Position numbers and translations under genes: made by a program. Of a stretch of 5,750 nucleotides of DNA, positions 1-4,890 are shown in pieces (position 1 is the stretch's first letter; every line of letters starts with the position of its first letter). Source of the DNA: Thermoplasmata archaeon (GTDB taxonomy: Archaea; Thermoplasmatota; Thermoplasmata; Lutacidiplasmatales; UBA184); NCBI GenBank assembly GCA_030043835.1, contig JASHWY010000119.1, positions 1 to 5,750 of the forward strand, given 5' to 3'. The notes beneath the pieces were generated by a model that worked only from the letters and a program-made list of their open reading frames with translations, made no database searches and had not been told where the DNA came from.

Positions 1-210
1 CACGGGGCGGCCGGGCTGAGTCTCCACGAGCGCCGCCTCGGCGTCGGCGACGAACGGGTTGAGGAGGAACGTTTGGCCCCAACGGCTCGAGGCCACGACG
101 CCGAGAGAATCGAGCACGTGGCGGACCTCTTCCGCCGAGGTGGGGGCGTTCGAGGGGCCGGCGCCGACGGGCCTACGGAGCGACGAAGAGCCGGTACTTG
201 TCCTCGACAC
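1..210 (-). CDS. rsmA: 16S rRNA adenine dimethyltransferase RsmA/KsgA, N-terminal part (cut by window edge)
   Basis: The visible 70 codons are the N-terminus of an RsmA/KsgA/Dim1-type enzyme, which uses S-adenosylmethionine to dimethylate two adjacent adenines near the 3' end of 16S rRNA during small-subunit assembly. The family signature preceding the SAM domain is visible as WGQTFLLNPFVADAEAAL, matching the usual [LG]GQxFLxDxxV pattern, preceded by a helix SAEEVRHVLDSLG that RsmA proteins also carry. The SAM-binding motif and the catalytic NLPY-type motif lie beyond the window. The chosen start is a GTG at 210, inside the DUF655 gene (38 nt overlap), because it has an AGGAG about 7 nt upstream and keeps the N-terminal helix. 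A GTG at 117, also with a purine-rich GAGGT upstream, would give a shorter protein and remains possible; no other in-frame start lies between them. Family call is firm, the start is uncertain. Confidence 0.85.
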   Translation of the reverse strand, partial: MSRTSTGSSSLRRPVGAGPSNAPTSAEEVRHVLDSLGVVASSRWGQTFLLNPFVADAEAALVETQPGRPV

Positions 211-718
211 CCGAGAGCTCCTGCTCGATCCGTCCCACGATCAGCTTCTCGGGGGACTTCAAATGGAGCCGCGCCTCGATGTCCGAAAAGCTCGCGAACG
301 GGGCGCGCTTCCGCTCGTCCACGATCTGCTGCATCGTCTTCTTGCCGATACCCGGAAGGAGCTCCAAGAGGTGGAACCTCCGGGAGACCGCCGGCGACTC
401 GTTGAAGAAGCGCAGGTACTTGGCAGCGTTCCCGGTCACGATCCTCTCGAGGGCGCTCGGGAGCTCCGAGCGGGCGGCGACGGTGAGCTCGTCGTACCCC
501 ACCCGGCGGCGCACGTGGTCGATCGGGGGAGGGGCTCCCGCCTGAGCGACGAGCGGGACGCGGCTCCCGGCGACGAGCGTCACTCCGGGCCGGGGGACGA
601 GCTCGAAGAGCTTGAGCTCGCTCTCACCGATCGCGAGCGCCAGCGGCTCGCGGTGGAATCCCCGCTCGGTCTGCCGGCCGTTCGGTAGGTAGTCGAGTAT
701 GTACGCAAAGTTTTCCAC
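173..718 (-). CDS. DUF655 family protein (helix-hairpin-helix, archaeal, function unknown)
   Basis: This 181-residue protein matches the archaeal DUF655 family along its whole length. The N-terminus carries the family's YILDYLPNGR motif (residues 6-15), then a small beta-rich region (about 25-65) resembling an OB-like fold. Next come a helical region with YDELTVAARSELP (75-87) and KYLRFFNESP (100-109). A helix-hairpin-helix motif follows, LLELLPGIGKKTMQQIVDER (117-136), then PFASFSDIEARL. The HhH motif suggests nucleic-acid binding, but no activity is established for the family as far as I know. Location between rpoF and rsmA, as in many archaea, suggests a role linked to transcription, RNA processing or ribosome assembly; this is inference from context. 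The start is GTG at 718 with GGGAGG 7 nt upstream, 15 nt after the rpoF stop. Its 3' end overlaps the likely start of rsmA. Confidence 0.92.
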   Translation of the reverse strand: MENFAYILDYLPNGRQTERGFHREPLALAIGESELKLFELVPRPGVTLVAGSRVPLVAQAGAPPPIDHVRRRVGYDELTVAARSELPSALERIVTGNAAKYLRFFNESPAVSRRFHLLELLPGIGKKTMQQIVDERKRAPFASFSDIEARLHLKSPEKLIVGRIEQELSGVEDKYRLFVAP

Positions 719-725
719 GGGTCGG

Positions 726-731
726 CCTCCC
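726..731 (-). promoter_or_regulatory. Shine-Dalgarno site of the DUF655 gene
   Basis: On the minus strand a GGGAGG sits 7 nt before the GTG start at 718, within the 15-nt gap after the rpoF stop codon. It supports the non-ATG start chosen for DUF655. Confidence 0.6.
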
Positions 732-733
732 GT

Positions 734-1048
734 TCATCGGTACTGAGCCACGATCTCGAGGAGGCGGGTCACCTGAGCCTCGTCCAGCGTGACCCGCTCC
801 TTCGAGAAGAGGAGGCGGATCTCCTCGGGATACTGCGGCAGGATGTCGGCGACCTTCACGGCGATCGCGGCGTCGACGAACGGGAGCGCTCGCAATTCCG
901 CGGTGAGCTTCTCCGTCTGCTCCGCCGTGAGCCGGGCGAAGAGCTCGGCGTGCTGGAGCGCGAGCCCGGCCTCGCGGGGGAGCGTGCGGTGGGTCGCGTC
1001 CTCGGCGAGGAGGTCCTTGACCCGGGAGAGCGGGACCGGCTCAGGCAT
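734..1048 (-). CDS. rpoF: DNA-directed RNA polymerase subunit F (Rpo4/Rpb4)
   Basis: The 104-residue product is the archaeal RNA polymerase subunit F, counterpart of eukaryotic Rpb4. With subunit E (Rpo7/Rpb7) it forms the stalk that binds nascent RNA and helps open-complex formation. The diagnostic part is the C-terminal helical domain: KVADILPQYPEEIRLLFSKE (residues 65-84) followed by TLDEAQVTRLLEIVAQY, which is the HRDC-like end typical of the family. The N-terminal half (8-56) is the variable helix that packs against Rpo7. Length is usual (about 100-120 residues). The ATG at 1048 overlaps the end of the L21e gene by 8 nt, with only a weak GGGGA upstream, so translation is probably coupled to L21e. 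It sits directly downstream of L21e and upstream of DUF655, the common archaeal order. Confidence 0.93.
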   Translation of the reverse strand: MPEPVPLSRVKDLLAEDATHRTLPREAGLALQHAELFARLTAEQTEKLTAELRALPFVDAAIAVKVADILPQYPEEIRLLFSKERVTLDEAQVTRLLEIVAQYR

Positions 1049-1355
1049 CGGATTTCCCCGGGGTCCCCGCCGGGACCAAGTGAATCGGCGTCGCGACGAG
1101 CTCCTTACGCTTGCCGCCGTCCAAGAACTCGATGCGGTAGGCCCGGCCGCTCTTCGCGACGACCGTGCAGGTCTGCCCCTGGTAGCGGGGGTGGGGCTGC
1201 CCGTGCGGGTCCGATGCCTCGAGCACGACGGTGACCCGGTCGCCGACGTTGAACTCGCGGAGGAACCGGTTCACCGGCGGCATCCCGCGCTCCCGGACCT
1301 TCTTCGTGAACGTTCCGCGGGAACGGGAGCGGAACCCCTTCGAACTCTTCACCAT
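1041..1355 (-). CDS. rpl21e: 50S ribosomal protein L21e
   Basis: The 104-residue product is ribosomal protein L21e (eL21), a large-subunit protein found only in archaea and eukaryotes. The basic N-terminus MVKSSKGFRSRSRGTFTKKV fits the rRNA-contacting tail of the family, followed by the SH3-like barrel: FNVGDRVTVVLEASDPHGQPH (residues 35-55), RYQGQTCTVVAKSGRAYRI (57-75, with the conserved H-x-x-Y/F-x-G-x-x-G/T-x-V signature) and the end GKRKELVATPIHLVP (81-95). Length is close to the usual 95-105. The start is ATG at 1355, 4 nt after the pus10 stop. A GGAGG on the minus strand (1368-1372), inside the end of pus10, lies 12 nt ahead, a little far but usable. Its last codons overlap the start of rpoF. 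Confidence 0.96.
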   Translation of the reverse strand: MVKSSKGFRSRSRGTFTKKVRERGMPPVNRFLREFNVGDRVTVVLEASDPHGQPHPRYQGQTCTVVAKSGRAYRIEFLDGGKRKELVATPIHLVPAGTPGKSDA

Positions 1356-1359
1356 CGAG

Positions 1360-2625
1360 CTACATCGCCTCCGAGTCGTGGATCTCCATCACGTCCAAGA
1401 ACTCGACGCGGAGGGCGGTCCCCAAGAGCCCGGCGAGGCTCGGGTCGGTGCGTCCTCCATCTCCTTCCACCCATTCCTTGACGTAGGTGCCGGCCTCGGT
1501 CCTCACGTCGAGCGTGAAGCGTCCCTCGTTCGCGTCGACGAGACGCGCAGCGACGATCCGACGCGAGCGGACGCGGTCGGAGCGCCGGTGCGCGACGCGG
1601 GTCGGCGTGCGCTGGGCGATCGCTCGGCCGACAACGAGTTCGAGGGTCTCATTAACCTTTGCCACCGGCACGCCGCCGAGGACGCCGATCCGATAGCTCT
1701 TCTCGGGGCTCGCCTCCTTGACCCGCTCGACGTCGTGCGCGTCCGCACTTCGTAGATTACGAACCTCGACCCTTCCTCCCGAACCTTTGAGGACGTCCTG
1801 GGTCGCGGCCCCGAGGTCGACCGTTCGTTTGCGGGGCCGTAAGAGTTCGAGCACGAACGGTCGGCCGTCGCCCAGCATCCGGGCGTCGATGTCCTCCCGT
1901 CCCATGCCGTGGAAGCGGGTTCCTTCCGCTCCGGTCGCCGTGAGCAGGGGGGCGGCGACGAGCTCCTCGACGCTGGTAGGATAGGTCTTGCCGGTGCCGC
2001 CGCACGCGTCGCAGCCTCGACCTCGGCACCGGCGGCACGGCCACCGGGTCTGGGGCAGCGAGCGGTCGAGCTTACGGTACCGGCCCTGCACGTAGAGCGG
2101 CTGGACCGTAAGCTCGACTCGACCGACGGGGAGGTCCGCGAGGAGAACGAGGTCGGGGCGTTCGGGTCCGCCGACGGCACCGCTGCGCGCTTCAACGAGC
2201 TTTCCCAGTTCACGGTTGAACGCCGACCGGATGCTCTCTCCCCATTCGGTGCCCACCTCGATCCAGAGCGCTTCTTCGCGGGCCAGGAGCTCAGCGTCCC
2301 ACCGCGACCCGCAGGTGAACCGGTGCCATTCGTATCCCTCCGCGGCCCGCACCGCCCGCTCGACCCAGATCGGTAAGCGGTCGAAAAGCCCCCCGCACAC
2401 CGAGCACGGCTGTGTGAGGGGCGGTAGGGAGCCACCGAGCCGCTCTCGAAGCACAGCCGCACGCTGCGGGTTCGTGAGGCCGTGCCCGAGACGGCCCAAG
2501 AGTCGTCCGAAGCACTCAGGGCAGAGCCCCCGGTCGACCGCCCGCTGAGCCGCGACGAGCGCCGCGTCGGGGACGTCGAACGTCGCGGGGTCGGGCACGC
2601 GGAGTGTCGAGCCGGCCGCACCCAT
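1360..2625 (-). CDS. pus10: tRNA pseudouridine(54/55) synthase Pus10
   Basis: This 421-residue protein is archaeal Pus10, which makes pseudouridine at position 55, and in many archaea 54, of the tRNA T-arm. The N-terminal accessory domain has two CxxC pairs (C35/C38 in CPECFGRLLGRLG; C74/C77) expected to bind zinc, then a THUMP-like region (about 115-185). The catalytic domain opens with PLYVQGRYRKLDRSLPQTRWP (176-196), then TSVEEL (217-222). The catalytic motif is FHGMGREDIDARMLG (238-252), where GRED aligns with the GRLD of other pseudouridine synthases, making D245 the likely nucleophile. Y311 and YVKEW (381-385, K383) match other active-site blocks, and GDGGRTDPSLAGLLG (388-402) is the usual end. 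A further C197/C200/C205/C208 cluster of CxxCxGxG type lies in the catalytic domain. The start is ATG at 2625 after a 99-nt divergent spacer; it heads the operon with L21e 4 nt downstream. No clear Shine-Dalgarno is seen at this start. Confidence 0.95.
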   Translation of the reverse strand: MGAAGSTLRVPDPATFDVPDAALVAAQRAVDRGLCPECFGRLLGRLGHGLTNPQRAAVLRERLGGSLPPLTQPCSVCGGLFDRLPIWVERAVRAAEGYEWHRFTCGSRWDAELLAREEALWIEVGTEWGESIRSAFNRELGKLVEARSGAVGGPERPDLVLLADLPVGRVELTVQPLYVQGRYRKLDRSLPQTRWPCRRCRGRGCDACGGTGKTYPTSVEELVAAPLLTATGAEGTRFHGMGREDIDARMLGDGRPFVLELLRPRKRTVDLGAATQDVLKGSGGRVEVRNLRSADAHDVERVKEASPEKSYRIGVLGGVPVAKVNETLELVVGRAIAQRTPTRVAHRRSDRVRSRRIVAARLVDANEGRFTLDVRTEAGTYVKEWVEGDGGRTDPSLAGLLGTALRVEFLDVMEIHDSEAM

Positions 2626-2724
2626 TAGCTCGTCGGGAGCAGGCCCCCCGAGACGCGGCCGCGCGGGGGCGAGGACCCTTCGCGCGCAACGGCTTTACTC
2701 ACCGAGACCGTGCCTCGCTCGGCC
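2626..2724. promoter_or_regulatory. Divergent spacer between pus10 operon and DUF6015-like gene
   Basis: This 99-base spacer must hold the promoter of the plus-strand gene and probably that of the pus10 operon. On the plus strand CTTTACT (2693-2699) is the only AT-rich stretch. It lies about 28-31 bases before the ATG at 2725, the distance expected for an archaeal TATA box of a leaderless transcript. On the minus strand the same stretch reads AGTAAAG, about 70 bases before the pus10 ATG, which would give pus10 a leader of roughly 45 nt; this is weaker. The rest is very GC-rich and includes a 10-base palindrome CGCGGCCGCG (2654-2663) flanked by CCCCCG and CGGGGG. Promoter assignment is by eye only. 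Confidence 0.45.
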
Positions 2725-3126
2725 ATGGCGTCGATCACCGAGCTCGAACTGACCCGGGCGATCGAACGGACGCTCGTCGCTCACGGCAAGATCCCGCTCG
2801 CCGAGGCCCGGCCCGCGGCGCGCATGGTCCTCGGTTACTTCGGCCTCGAGGACTCGGTCCTCGACAACAAGCTCTCGAGCGAGGACCGGGACCGGTTCTA
2901 CCAGCTCGAGGAGGAAGGCCTCCTCACGAGCGAGGAGGAGGACGCCACCGTCTCCCGCGGCAAGACGTGGCGGATCCACTATTGGCTCCTCAAGAAAGCT
3001 CGGATTAGGGATGTCGGGCAGGCCGGCGACGTGCCCGCCGGCGACGAGGCCGCGAGCGTCTATCAGTCGATCGGCGAGGCCGCCTGGCAACGACGTAGCG
3101 ACCCGTCGCCGCCCGCCGGGCGATAG
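2725..3126 (+). CDS. Small acidic DUF6015-like protein, possible winged-helix fold
   Basis: This gene encodes 133 residues from the ATG at 2725. The sequence resembles small archaeal proteins of the DUF6015 type: a helical N-terminus with LELTRAIERTLVAHGKIPLAEA (7-28), ARMVLGYFGLEDSVLDNKL (32-50), the block EDRDRFYQLEEEGLLTSEEE (53-72) and the aromatic strand GKTWRIHYWLLKK (79-91). A helix-rich core followed by an acidic turn and a beta-hairpin-like WRIHYW segment is compatible with a winged helix, so DNA binding or transcription control is possible but unproven. The C-terminus ends with VYQSIGEAAWQRR (112-124), also family-like, then a short Pro/Arg tail. A GTG at 2710 would add five residues, but the ATG fits the TATA-like element better and has no Shine-Dalgarno, as expected for a leaderless mRNA. 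It is the only plus-strand gene here. DUF assignment is from memory of the family pattern. Confidence 0.75.
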   Translation: MASITELELTRAIERTLVAHGKIPLAEARPAARMVLGYFGLEDSVLDNKLSSEDRDRFYQLEEEGLLTSEEEDATVSRGKTWRIHYWLLKKARIRDVGQAGDVPAGDEAASVYQSIGEAAWQRRSDPSPPAGR

Positions 3127-3132
3127 GCGAAA

Positions 3133-3151
3133 CCCCTCACGACTGACGGGG
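3133..3151. terminator. Short hairpin at the convergent gene ends, terminator-like
   Basis: The plus-strand sequence CCCCTCA, loop CGAC, TGA, unpaired C, GGGG can fold into a 7-bp stem with one bulge and a 4-base loop. It lies just after the stop of the DUF6015-like gene (3126) and over the stop of the PrsW gene (3137), where two convergent transcripts end. There is no T-run after it on either strand, which archaeal termination usually needs, so the role is uncertain and GC-rich DNA forms such stems by chance. Confidence 0.25.
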
Positions 3152-3979
3152 CGGGCGTGCCGTCCCCGGACGGAACCGGTTCGGCCCGCCGAGGAGGGCC
3201 GGGTAGTCCCCCGACTGGATGACGGTCCGAACGTGCTCGATCGCCCCGAACGCGAAGCCGATCGCCGCGAGCAGCGCGACGTAGGCCGCCGCAGTGGCCG
3301 CGACGCCGGTGATGCCGAGGAGCACCGCGATCGTCGCAACGGACGCGATGGCGTTGTACGTCGCGTGCATCCCGACGGCGAGGAGGTAGTAGCTCCCCGA
3401 GCCCGGTCCCGGGACGCCGAGCTTGGAGCGCGCATAGCCGTACCCGAACATCCCCGTCGAGCTCCCGTGCAACACTACGCTCGAGACACTGCGGATGAGG
3501 ATGAGGACGATGCCCGCGGCGAGGCCTCCCACGAGGTAGGCGCTCAGCCCGTAGAGGAACGTCTCGAAGAACCCGAACCCCAACCCCACCGACGCCCCGA
3601 ACGTCGGGCCATCGGCGAGGATTTGGATCCGCTGACGCGAGGCGGCGACCCCGGACGCCTTGAGGGCCTCCTCGATGAACGGTGCCACGACAAGGACGAG
3701 GAAGAAGACCCCCCAGGTTGAGCTGCTGTTGAGGAAGGTGAAATCGGGCCCGGGGTAGGTCGCGGCCACCTTGGAGCCGACGGCGACGATGATCCCCTCG
3801 AGGATCGCGGCGGTGATCGTCGCGAAGAACGCGCCGTAAACGAATGCCCGGAGGAGGGGTCCCCAACTCTGCTGGCCGTAACGCTCGGTCTTCCTCACCC
3901 AGCTGAGATAGATGAGCGCCGGCAGGAGGGAGACCACGATCAGGATGGCGAGGTCGAAGGCCGCATCCGACCCGCTCAC
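3137..3979 (-). CDS. PrsW-family (M82) intramembrane metalloprotease
   Basis: The 280-residue product is a multi-pass membrane protein with all hallmarks of the PrsW/M82 family, which belongs to the wider CAAX-protease/ABI superfamily. Family motifs occur in order: PFIEEALKASG (100-110, paired Glu 103/104), GFGFFETFLYG (134-144, Glu139), LHGSSTGMFGYG (170-181, His171) and GMHATYNA (203-210, His205 and Asn209). These Glu and His residues are the expected metal and catalytic ligands within the bilayer. Hydrophobic segments are visible near 8-27, 44-68, 89-102, 126-148, 150-172, 197-222 and 224-246, giving about seven passes, with a charged cytosolic-type loop after the first. Bacillus PrsW cleaves an anti-sigma factor; the archaeal substrate is unknown, so proteolysis of a membrane-bound regulator is inference. 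The GTG start overlaps the dehydrogenase stop (GTGA) and has GGAGGG 5 nt upstream. The Pro/Arg-rich C-terminal tail (261-280) lies outside the membrane. Confidence 0.9.
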   Translation of the reverse strand: MSGSDAAFDLAILIVVSLLPALIYLSWVRKTERYGQQSWGPLLRAFVYGAFFATITAAILEGIIVAVGSKVAATYPGPDFTFLNSSSTWGVFFLVLVVAPFIEEALKASGVAASRQRIQILADGPTFGASVGLGFGFFETFLYGLSAYLVGGLAAGIVLILIRSVSSVVLHGSSTGMFGYGYARSKLGVPGPGSGSYYLLAVGMHATYNAIASVATIAVLLGITGVAATAAAYVALLAAIGFAFGAIEHVRTVIQSGDYPALLGGPNRFRPGTARPPRQS

Positions 3980-4890
3980 GAAGTCCCTCCGGGCGAGGGG
4001 TAGCGGTAGAACCCCTCGCCGGTCTTACGTCCGAGCTTCTTCGCAGAGACCATGGTACGTAGGAGCGGACAGGCCCGGTACCGGCTATCCCGGAACCCAT
4101 CCCAGAGCACGTCGAGGATCGCCACCGCGGTGTCGATTCCGACCAGGTCGACGAGCTCGAACGGGCCCATCGGGTGGTGGAATCCGAGCTTGTACGCCGT
4201 GTCGATGTCGTCGCGCGTCGCGACCCCCTCGAAGAGCATCCACGCGGCCTCGTTGATGAGGACGGCCACGGCCCGGGTCGTGACGAAGCCCGGCGTGTCG
4301 GCGCTCGTAACGACGGTCTTCCCGAGGCTCGTCGCGAACCGGCGGGCGGTCTCGACGATCTCCGGTCGCGTCCGGTGGCCGGGGATGAGCTCGACGAGGG
4401 CCATCTGGAGGACCGGGTTAAAGAAGTGGAGGCCGACGAGCCGACCCGGGTCGTGGAGCTCCTGTCCGATCGACGTGATCGGCAGGGACGAGGTGTTGGA
4501 GGCGAGGAGCGCGGACGGCGAGGTCGCGGTCTCGAGTTCGGAGAAGAGGCGGCGCTTTAGGGCGAGGTCTTCGGGGGCAGCCTCGATCACGATCTGGGCG
4601 GTGTCGGCCCGCCGGAGCCCGATGGCGAGGTCGATGCGGCCGAGGGCGGCGTCGCGTTCTCCCGGTCCGATCCGCTTGCGGTCGACCGCGTGGTCCATCG
4701 CTCTTCGGGCGTGGTCGACGCCGCGCTGGGCAAGCTCCTCGGAGACGTCTTCGAGCGTGACCGGGTAGCCCGAGAGCGCGCACTGGGCGGCGATCCCACT
4801 TCCCATGATGCCGGCGCCGACCACGAAGACCCTCCGTTGGACCGACTCCCGCGGGTCGCTGCCCTCGAGGGCCGGCCCGGGAGCGCTCAC
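3976..4890 (-). CDS. 3-hydroxyacyl-CoA dehydrogenase (NAD-dependent, single-domain type)
   Basis: The 304-residue product belongs to the short 3-hydroxyacyl/3-hydroxybutyryl-CoA dehydrogenases, which interconvert L-3-hydroxyacyl-CoA and 3-ketoacyl-CoA with NAD in fatty-acid beta-oxidation or C4 metabolism. The Rossmann fold starts with VFVVGAGIMGSGIAAQ (21-36); acidic residues after the second strand (E47/D48) favour NAD over NADP. ASNTSSLPIT (130-139), GLHFFNP (153-159) and ALVELIP (164-170) supply S134, H155 and E167, the expected Ser and His-Glu pair. The C-terminal helical domain has DTPGFVTTR (198-206), HPMGPFELVDLVGIDT (239-254) and GRKTGEGFYRY (287-297). The active-site Asn of the mammalian enzyme (in GFIVNR) is Thr205 here. 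Length is slightly above the usual 280-290 because of about 16 extra N-terminal residues. The GTG start at 4890 overlaps the upstream stop as GTGA, without a strong Shine-Dalgarno, and the 3' end overlaps the PrsW start in the same way. Chain-length preference cannot be read from sequence. Confidence 0.92.
   Translation of the reverse strand: MSAPGPALEGSDPRESVQRRVFVVGAGIMGSGIAAQCALSGYPVTLEDVSEELAQRGVDHARRAMDHAVDRKRIGPGERDAALGRIDLAIGLRRADTAQIVIEAAPEDLALKRRLFSELETATSPSALLASNTSSLPITSIGQELHDPGRLVGLHFFNPVLQMALVELIPGHRTRPEIVETARRFATSLGKTVVTSADTPGFVTTRAVAVLINEAAWMLFEGVATRDDIDTAYKLGFHHPMGPFELVDLVGIDTAVAILDVLWDGFRDSRYRACPLLRTMVSAKKLGRKTGEGFYRYPSPGGTS
3985..3990 (-). promoter_or_regulatory. Shine-Dalgarno site of the PrsW-family gene
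   Basis: GGAGGG on the minus strand lies 5 nt before the GTG at 3979, inside the last codons of the upstream dehydrogenase gene. It supports this GTG as the start and indicates coupled translation through the GTGA overlap. Confidence 0.65.

Noticed and set aside
59..688. 209-residue open frame on the plus strand antisense to DUF655
   Set aside because: It is opposite a gene with clear family motifs, has a low-complexity Arg/Glu/Leu composition typical of antisense reading in GC-rich DNA, and shows no recognisable domain.
789..1481. 230-residue plus-strand frame across rpoF, L21e and the end of pus10
   Set aside because: It spans three well-supported minus-strand genes and is rich in Arg/Ser/Pro without motifs; a shadow frame.
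1503..2621. 372-residue minus-strand frame within pus10
   Set aside because: It is an alternative frame of pus10 on the same strand, Ser/Arg/Ala-rich with no domain; the other frame holds the full Pus10 catalytic and zinc motifs.
2710..2724. GTG at 2710 as the start of the DUF6015-like gene
   Set aside because: It is only about 13 bases from the TATA-like element, too near for a transcript to include it, and adds five unremarkable residues; the ATG at 2725 fits better.
3063..4100. 345-residue minus-strand frame over the PrsW gene
   Set aside because: It overlaps the PrsW gene in another frame, is Arg/Gly/Pro-rich and lacks membrane segments; the 3137-3979 frame carries all the M82 motifs.
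4052..4768. 238-residue plus-strand frame antisense to the dehydrogenase
   Set aside because: Ser/Arg-rich shadow of a gene with complete family motifs; no start signal or domain seen.
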